64,000 nt of DNA from Micromonospora halotolerans (GCF_032108445.1 NZ_CP134876.1:5518001-5582000), one strand, 5' to 3'. Shown: positions 8,795-16,650, numbered from the stretch's first letter. Translations and numbers: made by a program. Notes: generated by a model from the letters alone, not told the origin.

Positions 8795-9585
8795 CCGACG
8801 TACCCGAGGAGGTGGCGGTGCCCAGCCGCAGGAACACCACGTTGAAGGTCATCAAGGGCGCGAAGGCGGGCGGCCCGACCGTGCCGCGCCGCCGCCTGGT
8901 CAACCGGGCGGTCCCCACTTCCGACGAGCCGATCGAGCGGGTGCTGGAACGGCTCGACCGGGAACCGGTCGAGGACCCCATCGAGGCCGGGGACCTCACC
9001 GTCGTCGGCGACCCGGCCGAGGTCGAGGACCTGCCCGAGCCCGACCCGGAGCCCGCCGAGCCGGACGCCGACGCCGAGCCGGCCGACACCGCCCCGCCCC
9101 GGCGGCGCCGGGCGCTCGTCGCGCTGCTCGTGCTGCTGCTGGCCGCGGCCGTGGCCGGCGCCGGCGTGCAGGGCCACCGCTGGTACGTCGACCGGGCCAC
9201 CGACCAGGCCCGCCGGGAGGCCGTAGCCGCCGCCCGGCAGGCCGCGGTCAACTTCGTCTCGGTCAGCGCCGCCAGCGTCGACCGGGACCTGAGCCGGATC
9301 ACCGCCGGCGCCACCGGGGACTTCAAGGACGAGTTCACCCGCGGCCAGGCCCAGGTCCGCGCCGCCGTCGTGGAGAACAAGGTCCAGTCCCAGGGGACCG
9401 TGCTGCGCGCCGGGCTCGTCTCCGGCGACCGGCGGCACGCGGTCGTGCTGGTGGCGGTCGACGCCACCGTCCGCAACGTCAAGTCGCCCGACGGGCGGCC
9501 GTCGCACTACCGGATCCAGCTCGACCTGGTCCGGGACCGGGACTCGGGGGACTGGCTCGTGACCAAGCTCCAGTTCGTCGGATGA
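8791..9585 (+). CDS. Mce-associated membrane protein 1
   Basis: A 264-residue protein from GTG 8791, overlapping mceF by four bases. The first 105 residues are cytoplasmic and strongly acidic, with many Asp/Glu-Pro pairs. One membrane segment follows at about 107-127 (ALVALLVLLLAAAVAGAGV). The outer part has the Mce-associated (Mas) layout: a helix with 'RREAVAAARQAAVNFVSVSA', then 'DLSRITAGATGDFKDEF' and a beta-rich NTF2-like C-terminus ending in 'LVTKLQFVG'. Mas proteins are thought to stabilise or assist Mce complexes. The position right after mceF supports this; the exact role is unknown. Confidence 0.88.
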   Translation: MTDVPEEVAVPSRRNTTLKVIKGAKAGGPTVPRRRLVNRAVPTSDEPIERVLERLDREPVEDPIEAGDLTVVGDPAEVEDLPEPDPEPAEPDADAEPADTAPPRRRRALVALLVLLLAAAVAGAGVQGHRWYVDRATDQARREAVAAARQAAVNFVSVSAASVDRDLSRITAGATGDFKDEFTRGQAQVRAAVVENKVQSQGTVLRAGLVSGDRRHAVVLVAVDATVRNVKSPDGRPSHYRIQLDLVRDRDSGDWLVTKLQFVG

Positions 9586-9602
9586 CCGACAGGAGGAGAC
9601 CG

Positions 9603-10103
9603 ATGCGCCTACCGACCGTCCTGCGTCGACCCCGGCCGCGGCCCGTGCCGCTGCTCGTCGTCGCGCTGTTGCTGGCCGCCGCCGTGGCGGTGGCCGGCTG
9701 GACCGCCGACCGCCGCGCCGACCAGCGCGACCAGGCTGTACGCCAGGCCCTGGCCACCGCCCCGGCCGCCGCCAAGGCCCTCTTCTCCTACGACTACCGC
9801 ACCTTCGACGACAGCGTCGCCAACGGCCGCACCTTCGCCACCGGCGCGTTCGCCGACGAGTACGCGCAGACCACCACGGCGCTCAAGGCGACCGCCGCGA
9901 AGCAGCAGGCCGTGGTGCTCGCCGAGGTGTCCGCCACCGGCGTGGTCGACGCCCGGCCGGACCGGGTGGAGCTGCTGCTCTACCTCAACCAGTACCGGCG
10001 CAACGTCACCACGGCGGGGGAGAAGGTCGACCAGAACCGGGTGGTGCTCACCCTGGTCCCGGTGCATGGCGAGTGGAAGGTCGTCCAAGCCACCGCCATC
10101 TGA
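9603..10103 (+). CDS. Mce-associated membrane protein 2
   Basis: The product is 166 residues if started at ATG 9603, which has a strong ribosome binding site (AGGAGGAG from 9591) at good spacing. An in-frame ATG at 9582, overlapping the previous stop, would add seven residues and is the alternative. It has a short basic N-terminus, a membrane segment at about 14-33 and a Mas/NTF2-like outer domain ('AKALFSYDYRTFDDSVANG', 'FADEYAQTT') ending in 'HGEWKVVQATAI'. It is the last gene of the mce operon. Its final 14 codons recur 2.4 kb downstream at 12450-12495. Confidence 0.87.
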   Translation: MRLPTVLRRPRPRPVPLLVVALLLAAAVAVAGWTADRRADQRDQAVRQALATAPAAAKALFSYDYRTFDDSVANGRTFATGAFADEYAQTTTALKATAAKQQAVVLAEVSATGVVDARPDRVELLLYLNQYRRNVTTAGEKVDQNRVVLTLVPVHGEWKVVQATAI

Positions 10104-10106
10104 CCG
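10061..10106 (+). repeat. Direct repeat, copy 1 (3' end of Mce-associated gene)
   Basis: These 46 bases cover the last codons of the Mce-associated gene, its TGA stop and three following bases. They match 12450-12495 at 43 of 46 positions. All three differences lie in third codon positions and are synonymous (CAT/CAC, CAA/CAG, GCC/GCG). Both copies thus encode the same tail (GEWKVVQATAI and stop), which suggests that both once evolved as coding sequence. Confidence 0.9.
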
Positions 10107-10149
10107 CGGCGGAGGCCGGCGGGGCGGTAGGGCAATTGGGAGCCGGCGG

Positions 10150-10178
10150 TTGACGGCCGAGAGGCCCGACACTAGCGT
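10150..10178 (+). promoter_or_regulatory. Sigma-70 type promoter for the cupin/isomerase pair
   Basis: TTGACG at 10150-10155 and TAGCGT at 10173-10178 are separated by exactly 17 bases, a near-consensus vegetative promoter for a high-GC actinomycete. It lies just inside the left end of the insert, 40 bases before the cupin start, and would give the insert its own transcription independent of the mce operon. Confidence 0.72.
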
Positions 10179-10218
10179 CAGGACTCGTAGGAAAGCCCTT
10201 TCCCGCAGGGAGGTGGCC

Positions 10219-11049
10219 ATGACCGGACTGGCGCGCCGGGCTGGTTCCAGCCGGCATCAGCCCACCGGAAGCGAGCCCCGTCCCGTGCGCGAGGACACCC
10301 CACCGGTGACAGCGCCCGGCGATCGATCGGCGCCCCTCGGACCGCTTCCCGGCGGGGTCGGCGTCTCCCGGCTCCGCGTCTACGACACGGCGGCCCCGGA
10401 CGGCGAGGTCGGCGGCACGCCGCACCTGCACCTGTGCTGCGCGGAGGCGTACGTGGTGACGGCCGGTTCGGGACGTGTGCAGACCCTCGCGCTCTCCGGG
10501 TACCGGGAGACGCCGCTGCGCCCCGGTGCCGTCGTCTGGTTCCCGCCGGGCACGATCCACCGGCTGGTCAACGACGGCGGCCTGGAGATCATCGTTCTCA
10601 TGCAGAACAGTGGCCTGCCGGAGGCGGGCGACGCGGTGCTGACTCTCCCGCCGGAATTGCTGACCGATCCGGCGACGTACGCGGCCGCCGTGGCGCTGCC
10701 CGGCGGGGGCGCGCCCGGTACCGACCCGGCCGCCGCCTACGGCCGGCGTGACCTCGCCGTACGCGGCTTCGAGCGGCTACGGGCCACAGTGGTGGCCGGC
10801 GACCTCACCCCGCTGCGCGAGTTCCACGCCGCGGCGGTCCGCCTCGTCCAACCACATCTGGACAGCTGGCGGCAGCGATGGCGCGATGGCGCCGCGCGGG
10901 CCGTCGATGAGACCCGACTGCAGCTTGACGCGCTCGCCCGCGGCGAGGCGCCGCACTTCGCCGAGGCGGAGGTTCACCGGATCGCCGAGCCGCACGACCG
11001 TGGCCGGCTCGGCATGTGCGGCCTGCTCGACACCTATCCGGTGAGCTGA
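10219..11049 (+). CDS. Cupin domain protein
   Basis: The start is ATG 10219, preceded by AGGGAGG (10207-10213); the longer open frame runs back into the Mce-associated gene and is not used. The 276-residue product has a cupin barrel at about residues 40-140. Motif 1 is 'GTPHLHLCCAEAYVVTAGSG', with the two His and the Glu that bind metal. Motif 2 is 'LRPGAVVWFPPGTIHRLVND', with the last metal-binding His. The C-terminal half is mostly helical and unrecognised. It may be a sugar-processing or sensing cupin, since it is followed 61 bases later by a secreted sugar isomerase-like gene in the same inserted segment. No substrate can be assigned. Confidence 0.8.
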   Translation: MTGLARRAGSSRHQPTGSEPRPVREDTPPVTAPGDRSAPLGPLPGGVGVSRLRVYDTAAPDGEVGGTPHLHLCCAEAYVVTAGSGRVQTLALSGYRETPLRPGAVVWFPPGTIHRLVNDGGLEIIVLMQNSGLPEAGDAVLTLPPELLTDPATYAAAVALPGGGAPGTDPAAAYGRRDLAVRGFERLRATVVAGDLTPLREFHAAAVRLVQPHLDSWRQRWRDGAARAVDETRLQLDALARGEAPHFAEAEVHRIAEPHDRGRLGMCGLLDTYPVS

Positions 11050-11110
11050 CGCCGACCGGTGCGCGGATGTCCCAGCCAGATGCCGACGACCCAAAGAGGA
11101 GGGGATCCGC

Positions 11111-12433
11111 ATGACGTGGCGATCCCGCCACACGTTCCTGTCCACCATGCTCGCAGCCGTCCTGACGATGACCGCGCTGGCCGCGCCGCCGGCCGTGGCT
11201 GCGAGCCCGGACGATTCGCGACCCGAGCAGGGACGGTACTACACCGGTGACTTCAAGATCAGCCTCAATCTCTACAGCTTCAACATCAACATGCAGGCGT
11301 GGCTGAAGAATCGGAAGACCGCCCCACCGATCGACACGCTGCAGGCGATCAGGTTCGCGAAGGAGGCCGGCTTCGACGCGGTCGACGTCACCTCCTACTA
11401 CATCCCGGGGTTCGACTTCTACGAGATGCCCACCAAGCCGCGCGACGAGATCATGGACTACGCCCGGCAGATCAGGTCGCTCTGCGAGGAACTGGACATC
11501 GACATCAGCGGCACCGGCGCATCGAACGACTTCGCCAGCGCCGATCCGGCCCGCCGGGCCCTCGACCTCGAGCGGGTCAAGTTCTGGATCGACGTCGCCG
11601 CGGAGATGGGCGCACCTGTCATGCGCGTGTTCTCCGGCGTCGTCCCCGAGGACATCGACCAACTGGGCTGGGCCGGTGTCGCACAGCAGCGGGTCGTGCC
11701 TGCCCTTCAGGAACTGGCCGACTACGGCGCCGCGCGAGGGGTCGACCTCGGCCTGCAGAACCACGGTGACATGACCGCGACCGCCGAACAGACCATCCAG
11801 ATCATGCAGTGGGTGAATCGGCCGAACATCGGAATCATCGACGACACCGGCTACTTCCGTCCGTTCGGCAGCGCCACGGGGCTGGACTACGACTGGTACG
11901 GCGACATCGCCAAGGTGCTGCCGCACACCAACAACTTCCAACTGAAGAAGAAGCCGGCCGGGGCGGAGACCGACGAGCTCATGGACCTGGAGCGCGTCTT
12001 CACGGACCTCCGGCTGAGCAGCTACCGCGGCTACGTTCCGCTGGAACTGCTGTGGGTGAAGGGGGAACCAGGCTATCCACGAGACCTCGACGAGCCGCCG
12101 TTCGCGCAGATCGAGGAGTTCTTCGCTCAGGTCAAGGACGCGATGCACGCCACACAGGATCCACCGTTCGACGGGATCCGTACCGAGCTCGACGTGCTCC
12201 GGCAATCGGGGGACCTGCAGCAGCCTGCCTACGCGTTGCTGACAAACACGACTCGACAGGCGGAGCACCAGTTCACGTCCGGGCACTCCAGCCAGTCGAT
12301 CAGGTCACTGGAGGACTTCCTCCGGCGTCTCGACTCGGCAGCCTCGCGTGGTCAGGCCACCCCGACCGCCCGACAGCAGCTGGCTCACCGCGTGACCGCC
12401 CTGCACGACTCGTTCGTCGACGTGTTCTCCTGA
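11111..12433 (+). CDS. Secreted sugar phosphate isomerase/epimerase-like TIM-barrel protein
   Basis: ATG 11111 follows a strong AGAGGAGGGG site. The 440-residue product begins with a Sec signal peptide ending near 'APPAVAAS' (about residue 33). A xylose isomerase-like TIM barrel follows (about 50-340): 'IRFAKEAGFDAVDVTSYY', 'GAPVMRVFSG', 'GLQNHGD', 'NIGIIDDTGYF' and 'VPLELLW' supply the His, Asp and Glu expected at the metal site. The last 85 residues form a separate helical domain ('ALLTNTTRQAEHQFTSGHSS', 'SLEDFLRRLDSA') resembling the small C-terminal FIMAH-type modules of secreted actinobacterial enzymes; that match is tentative. Export is unusual for this fold. It is co-transcribed with the cupin gene. 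Confidence 0.82.
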   Translation: MTWRSRHTFLSTMLAAVLTMTALAAPPAVAASPDDSRPEQGRYYTGDFKISLNLYSFNINMQAWLKNRKTAPPIDTLQAIRFAKEAGFDAVDVTSYYIPGFDFYEMPTKPRDEIMDYARQIRSLCEELDIDISGTGASNDFASADPARRALDLERVKFWIDVAAEMGAPVMRVFSGVVPEDIDQLGWAGVAQQRVVPALQELADYGAARGVDLGLQNHGDMTATAEQTIQIMQWVNRPNIGIIDDTGYFRPFGSATGLDYDWYGDIAKVLPHTNNFQLKKKPAGAETDELMDLERVFTDLRLSSYRGYVPLELLWVKGEPGYPRDLDEPPFAQIEEFFAQVKDAMHATQDPPFDGIRTELDVLRQSGDLQQPAYALLTNTTRQAEHQFTSGHSSQSIRSLEDFLRRLDSAASRGQATPTARQQLAHRVTALHDSFVDVFS

Positions 12434-12449
12434 TCGCGTCGTCGAGGAC

Positions 12450-12495
12450 GGTGCACGGCGAGTGGAAGGTCGTCCAGGCGACCGCCATCTGACCG
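12450..12495 (+). repeat. Direct repeat, copy 2 (orphan 3' end of a Mce-associated gene)
   Basis: This copy lies 17 bases after the isomerase stop and encodes the same final residues and stop codon as the Mce-associated gene, but has no gene attached on its 5' side. With copy 1 it brackets the two-gene insert. See copy 1 for the comparison. Confidence 0.9.
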
Positions 12496-12528
12496 GCGCG
12501 CTTGCCGGCGTCTGCTAGCAGTGGCGGT

Positions 12529-12735
12529 GTGTCCGTTCTCGACCATCCGCCCGCCGGCCCGCCCGGCCCACGCACGACCGACCCCGGAACCGGCCCGCAC
12601 CCCGGTTCCGGGGTCGCCGTCCGGCGCGGGGAAGCAGCCGTTGCGCCGATGGACTCCTGCGCCGGCGCGACCAGAATGACCAGCGAGGCGGAGGCCGACA
12701 CCCGCCCCTGGAACGCCGTGGAGGCCGTCGCATGA
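12529..12735 (+). CDS. Possible small leader protein upstream of the kinase
   Basis: An open frame of 68 codons from GTG 12529 whose stop overlaps the kinase start as ATGA. A -10-like TAGCAG at 12515-12520 lies nine bases before the GTG, a layout that would suit a leaderless transcript. The predicted peptide is Pro/Gly/Ala/Thr-rich with no recognisable domain, so coding potential is uncertain. If not translated, this stretch is simply the 5' leader of the kinase gene. The support is the overlap and the -10 spacing only. Confidence 0.3.
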   Translation: MSVLDHPPAGPPGPRTTDPGTGPHPGSGVAVRRGEAAVAPMDSCAGATRMTSEAEADTRPWNAVEAVA

Positions 12736-14372
12736 GCGGCTGGCAGCTGTCCGGCTACACGCCGGTCCGTCGGCTCGGCGCCGGTGCGTCGGGCAGCGTC
12801 GTGCTCGCCACCCACGACGCCACCGGCACCCCGGTCGCCATCAAGTACCTGGTCCGCGACATCGGCGCGGACTCCTCCTTCCGGACCGCGTTCCGGACGG
12901 AGGCGCGGCTCCTCGGCGAGATCGACGAACGGCATGTCAGCCGCCTCTACGAGTACGTCGAGTCCCCGCACGGCGCGGCCATCGTGATGGAGCTGGTCAA
13001 CGGGGTCTCGCTGCGCCAGATGCTGCGGGCGCACGGCCCCACCACCCCCGAGGCGGCGCTGTGCGTGTTGAAGGGCTCGCTCACCGGCCTCGCCGCCGCG
13101 CACGCCCGCGGCGTGGTGCACCGGGACTACAAGCCGGAGAACGTGCTGGTCACCGGGGAAGGGCTGAGCAAGCTGGCCGACTTCGGCATCGCCATGCCGG
13201 TCGGCCAGGGCTCGGACACCACCGTCTCGGGCACCCCCCGCTACATGGCTCCCGAGCAGTGGACGGGCGCGCCGGCCAGCCCGGCGTGCGACATCTACGC
13301 GGCCACCGCCACCTTCTTCGAGTGCCTCACCGGCCGGCCCCCGTACGAGGGGCCGGACCTGTTCGCCCTGCGCGAGCAGCACGCCTCCGCGCCGATCCCG
13401 ACCGACCCGGCCCCCGCGCCCGTGCACGAGCTGCTCTGGCACGGCATGGCCAAGCGTCCCGACGAGCGGCCCCAGCCCGCCCAGGTGTTCCTGGAGATCC
13501 TCGACCGGGTGGCCGGCGCCGGATACGGCGGGGAGTGGGAGGAGCGCGGGCTGCGCGAGCTGGCCCGCCGGGCCGCCCTGCTCGCCGCGCTCTGGCCGTT
13601 CCCCGACGGCGCGGGCGGCGCCACCAGCCTGGCCAGCACCACGCTCGGCGCGACGGCGGGACGCGGCGGCCGGTTCCGCCGGGGCCGCGCGCGGACCGCG
13701 CTGGCGGGTGTCGGCCTGGTCGCCGCCCTGCTGGCCGGCGGGGCCGGCTACAGCTACGCCGCCCACGACGACCCGGTCACCGCCGACGGCCCGACCGGCC
13801 CGGCCGTCGCCGGTGCCACGACCACCGACCCGGGCGGCGGCACCCCGACCGACCCGCCGGCACCGTCCGCGAGCGCCACCCCGTCCGCGTCGGCCACCCC
13901 GCCGGCGACGCCGAGCGCCAGCCCGAGCGGCTCCCGGTCCGCGACCCCCACCCGCCCACCGGTACGCACCAGCGCGCCCGCCCCGAGCCCGTCGACCAGC
14001 ACCTCGCCGCCGCCACCCGACGTCACCGCTCCGGCCGTCGGCGGCGTCGCCGCCGATCCCGGGCAGCTCGAACCGGACGGCTGCCGGTACGGGTACAAGA
14101 CCAGCACGGTCACGGCCACCGTCACCGACGACCGCAGCGGCCCGGCCGCCCTCAAGGTCACCTTCCGCTACACCCTGAGAGGCGCCACCGGCACGGGGTC
14201 GATGGCCTCGGCCGGGCGCGGCGTGTTCCGGGGCACCCTCGGCCCGCTGCCGGCGCCGAAGCAGAGCACCCGCATCCCGATCCAGGTCACCGCCGTCGAC
14301 GGCGCCGGCAACGCGTCCACCTCGGCGTCCCCGGTGTACGTGACGCTCTACAACTACTGCACCCCCGGCTAG
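12732..14372 (+). CDS. Membrane Ser/Thr protein kinase with extracellular Ig-like domain
   Basis: The 546-residue product has a Hanks-type kinase domain at about residues 8-265: glycine loop GAGASGSVV, Lys38 in VAIKYL, catalytic H130-R131-D132 (HRDYKPEN, with Tyr in place of the usual Leu), D150-F-G and GTPRYMAPEQW. A juxtamembrane region leads to one membrane segment at about 322-345. A Ser/Thr/Pro-rich linker of roughly 90 residues follows, then a C-terminal beta-rich Ig-like domain with two Cys ('DGCRYGYKT' and 'YNYCTPG'). It should sense something outside the cell and phosphorylate cytoplasmic proteins. The next two genes encode membrane proteins with Thr-repeat tails that are plausible substrates. 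Confidence 0.92.
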   Translation: MSGWQLSGYTPVRRLGAGASGSVVLATHDATGTPVAIKYLVRDIGADSSFRTAFRTEARLLGEIDERHVSRLYEYVESPHGAAIVMELVNGVSLRQMLRAHGPTTPEAALCVLKGSLTGLAAAHARGVVHRDYKPENVLVTGEGLSKLADFGIAMPVGQGSDTTVSGTPRYMAPEQWTGAPASPACDIYAATATFFECLTGRPPYEGPDLFALREQHASAPIPTDPAPAPVHELLWHGMAKRPDERPQPAQVFLEILDRVAGAGYGGEWEERGLRELARRAALLAALWPFPDGAGGATSLASTTLGATAGRGGRFRRGRARTALAGVGLVAALLAGGAGYSYAAHDDPVTADGPTGPAVAGATTTDPGGGTPTDPPAPSASATPSASATPPATPSASPSGSRSATPTRPPVRTSAPAPSPSTSTSPPPPDVTAPAVGGVAADPGQLEPDGCRYGYKTSTVTATVTDDRSGPAALKVTFRYTLRGATGTGSMASAGRGVFRGTLGPLPAPKQSTRIPIQVTAVDGAGNASTSASPVYVTLYNYCTPG

Positions 14373-14427
14373 GAGTGGTGACCGTGCCCGCTGCCCAGAC
14401 CCGCGCCGTGACCCGGGGACGGCCGTC

Positions 14428-15402
14428 GTGACCCGCCCCGAGGAGCCGACCGAGGCGCTGCCCACCCGGGCGCTGCCCACCGATCCCGGCGCGACCGTCG
14501 ACCTGGGCCGCGGCGGCGCCGTGGATCCGGCCGACGCCACCGTTCACCTCGGCCCGGCGGACCGGACGGTGCACCTCGGCGCGGCGGAGCAGATCGCGCC
14601 GTTCGGCGTTCCGACCGTCGGCCCGCCGGGCGACCCGACCGTGCACTTCGGAGCGATGCCGGACCGGACCGCACAGTTTGGCGCCCCGGGCGCCGCCGAG
14701 CCGACCCTGCACTTCGGAGCGACGCCGGACCGGACCGGGCGGTTCGGCGCCCCGGGTGCCGCCGAGCCGACCGGGCACCACACCGCGTGGCCCCGGCAGC
14801 ACCCGACCGGGCCGGCCACGGCGGCCGGTGGCGGGTCGACCGCCGGGGCGTACCGGGAGGCGACGGTGGACGCGCGGGCGGCGGGCGGGGCGCCGGCGCC
14901 CGGCGGGGAGCTGCGCTTCGGGCCTGGTGTCCCGGCCACCCCGCCGCCGGCCCCGGCCTGGCCGGCGATGCCTCCGGCGCGGCCGTCCCGCCCGGTCTGG
15001 CGCCGGGTCGTCTCGGTGCTGTCCACCCTGCTCACCGCGGCGCTGCTGGTGGTGGTCGGGCTCTACCTGTGGCAGCGGCTGCGCCCGCTGGAGGTCGAGG
15101 CAGTCACCGTGGCGGTGCCCCGGCCGCCCGGCGTGGCCTGCGACGTCACCGTCGACGTGGTGGCGACCGTACGGACCAACGGGCGCGGCGGCGTGATCCG
15201 CTACCAGTGGTTCCGCTCGGACGCCCCGCCGGGCGGCCTGCTCACCGAGCGGGTCGGCCGCGGCCAGCGGACCGCCACCCTCACTCTCCGGTGGACGATC
15301 AGCGGAGCCGGCGCGACCGTCGAGAGCGCCACCGTCAACATCGTCGAACCGTCGCCCCTGCAAGCCAGCACACAGATCCGCTACCGCTGCCCCGGGGGCT
15401 GA
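14428..15402 (+). CDS. Single-pass membrane protein with threonine-repeat cytoplasmic tail
   Basis: A 324-residue protein from GTG 14428. The N-terminal 118 residues carry seven copies of a short motif T-[VLAG]-[HDQR]-[LF]-G, at Thr 23, 38, 47, 71, 81, 93 and 103, each after an acidic or Pro/Ala/Arg context. Part of this is a 66-bp tandem duplication (14650-14715 and 14716-14781). A Pro/Gly-rich stretch leads to one membrane helix at about 195-216. The outer domain (about 225-324) is beta-rich with a Cys near each end, like the outer domain of the kinase before it. I do not recognise a family. The context suggests a partner or substrate of the kinase. Confidence 0.72.
   Translation: MTRPEEPTEALPTRALPTDPGATVDLGRGGAVDPADATVHLGPADRTVHLGAAEQIAPFGVPTVGPPGDPTVHFGAMPDRTAQFGAPGAAEPTLHFGATPDRTGRFGAPGAAEPTGHHTAWPRQHPTGPATAAGGGSTAGAYREATVDARAAGGAPAPGGELRFGPGVPATPPPAPAWPAMPPARPSRPVWRRVVSVLSTLLTAALLVVVGLYLWQRLRPLEVEAVTVAVPRPPGVACDVTVDVVATVRTNGRGGVIRYQWFRSDAPPGGLLTERVGRGQRTATLTLRWTISGAGATVESATVNIVEPSPLQASTQIRYRCPGG
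14650..14781 (+). repeat. 66-bp tandem duplication inside the Thr-repeat protein
   Basis: Two in-frame 22-codon units, 14650-14715 and 14716-14781, encode GA(M/T)PDRT(A/G)(Q/R)FGAPGAAEPT followed by LHF or GHH. The unit boundaries coincide with the Thr-Gly motif array, so the array has grown by duplication. Confidence 0.75.
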
Positions 15403-15475
15403 CCGCGTTTCCCCGACGGCTGGTCAGGGTAGCTCGAGGCGAACCGACCCTGACTGTGTGCGTGGAGGCCCTTCG

Positions 15476-16477
15476 ATGAGAGACAACTTCGGGGACGCGG
15501 TGGGCGACGCGTTCCGCTCGGTGATGCTGTTCCTGCCCAAGGCGGTCGCCTTCATCGCCATCCTGATCGTGGGCTGGCTGGTGGCGAAGGCCGTGCTGAA
15601 GATCGTGGACAAGGTCCTGGAGCGGGTCCACTTCGACCGGGCCGTCGAGCGCGGCGGCATCAAGACCGCCCTCGCGCGCTCGAAGTACGACGCCAGCGAC
15701 ATCGTCGCCAAGCTGGCCTACTACGCGGTGCTGCTGGTCACCCTCCAGCTCGCCTTCGGCATCTGGGGGCCGAACCCGATCTCCGACCTGATCGCCGGCG
15801 TCGTCGCCTGGCTGCCCCGGGCGTTCGTCGCCATCGTCATCGTGGTGGTGGCCGCGGCCATCGCCCGGGCGGTGAAGGACATCATCTCCAGCGCCCTCGG
15901 GGGTCTCTCCTACGGCCGGGTGCTCGCCAACATCGCCTCGGTGTTCATCCTCGGCCTCGGCGTCATCGCCGCGCTCAACCAGATCGGCGTCGCCACCACG
16001 GTGACCACCCCGGTGCTGATCGCCGTGCTCGCCACCGTGGGCGGCATCCTGGTCGTCGGGGTGGGCGGCGGTCTGGTCCGCCCGATGCAGAGCCGCTGGG
16101 AGACCTGGCTGGCCCGGGCCGAGGAGGAGTCGCGGACCATCGCCACCCACGCCCGGGCGTACCAGGCCGGGCGGCGGGACGTCGAGGCACGGTTCGGCGG
16201 GACGCCCGGCCCGTACGCCGAGGCCGAGCTGACCCGGCCGGTGGCCGGCGAGAGCGAGGCGGACCGGACCCAGCCGGTCGCCCCGTACGGGGCTGCGGAG
16301 CCGACCCAGCCGGTCGCCCCGCACGGCGCGGCGGAGCCGACCCAGCCGGTGCCGGCGTACGCCGACCCGGACCGCACCCAGCCGACCACCCCGCGGCAGC
16401 CGACGGCCGAGCAGGCCGCGGACAACGAGGCCACGATGGTCATCCCGCAGGCGGACGTGGACCGGTCCCGCCGCTGA
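15476..16477 (+). CDS. Mechanosensitive-type channel family membrane protein with TQPV-repeat tail
   Basis: ATG 15476 is placed by a GGAGG at 15464-15468; an in-frame GTG at 15458 is less likely. The 333-residue product has about five hydrophobic helices (roughly 17-42, 75-98, 105-133, 148-170 and 175-200) and resembles the conserved TM-helix/MscS-related family of small-conductance channels; a clear MscS beta domain is not seen. The soluble C-terminus (about 215-333) contains four D/E-x-T-Q-P repeats (TQPV three times, TQPT once) and 'NEATMVIPQ', which looks like a Ser/Thr-kinase/FHA-type phosphothreonine site. It is downstream of the kinase and the Thr-repeat protein; a strong hairpin ends the region. 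Confidence 0.75.
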   Translation: MRDNFGDAVGDAFRSVMLFLPKAVAFIAILIVGWLVAKAVLKIVDKVLERVHFDRAVERGGIKTALARSKYDASDIVAKLAYYAVLLVTLQLAFGIWGPNPISDLIAGVVAWLPRAFVAIVIVVVAAAIARAVKDIISSALGGLSYGRVLANIASVFILGLGVIAALNQIGVATTVTTPVLIAVLATVGGILVVGVGGGLVRPMQSRWETWLARAEEESRTIATHARAYQAGRRDVEARFGGTPGPYAEAELTRPVAGESEADRTQPVAPYGAAEPTQPVAPHGAAEPTQPVPAYADPDRTQPTTPRQPTAEQAADNEATMVIPQADVDRSRR

Positions 16478-16490
16478 CCGACCGACCTCC

Positions 16491-16526
16491 GACCGGGGTG
16501 GGGCCCTTCCGGGTCCCACCCCGGTC
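16491..16526 (+). terminator. Strong stem-loop terminator after the channel gene
   Basis: Left arm 16491-16506 and right arm 16511-16526 form a 16-bp stem (one G-U pair) around a TTCC tetraloop, 14 bases after the stop. There is no T-run, which is common for terminators in high-GC actinomycetes. Confidence 0.8.
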
Positions 16527-16563
16527 CGTGTGCGTGGGGCGGCGCGGGGGCCGGGCGCCCGGT

Positions 16564-16650
16564 TACGATCGGCACGTGCACTGGCGACATTGATGCCCTG
16601 CCGAGGGTCGAGCCCGCGGGCCACCGCGGACACCGCACATCCGGTGTCCG
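16564..16650 (+). promoter_or_regulatory. Promoter -10 and leader hairpin upstream of the MFS gene
   Basis: A -10-like TACGAT at 16564-16569 would start a transcript near 16576 with a leader of roughly 100 bases. Inside it, CGGACACCG (16627-16635) and CGGTGTCCG (16642-16650) form a perfect 9-bp stem with a six-base loop, ending 24 bases before the start codon. It may only shape the leader or act as an attenuator. No riboswitch class is recognised. Confidence 0.4.

Noticed and set aside
10104..12449. Insert as a complete integrative element
   Set aside because: No integrase, recombinase, transposase or inverted-repeat ends were found, only the gene-end repeat. It is reported as an insertion footprint, not as a mobile element.
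12300..14540. 746-codon minus-strand open frame across the kinase gene
   Set aside because: Antisense shadow of a high-GC gene: Gly/Arg/Ala-rich, no motifs, no ribosome binding site. The plus strand encodes a kinase with all catalytic residues.
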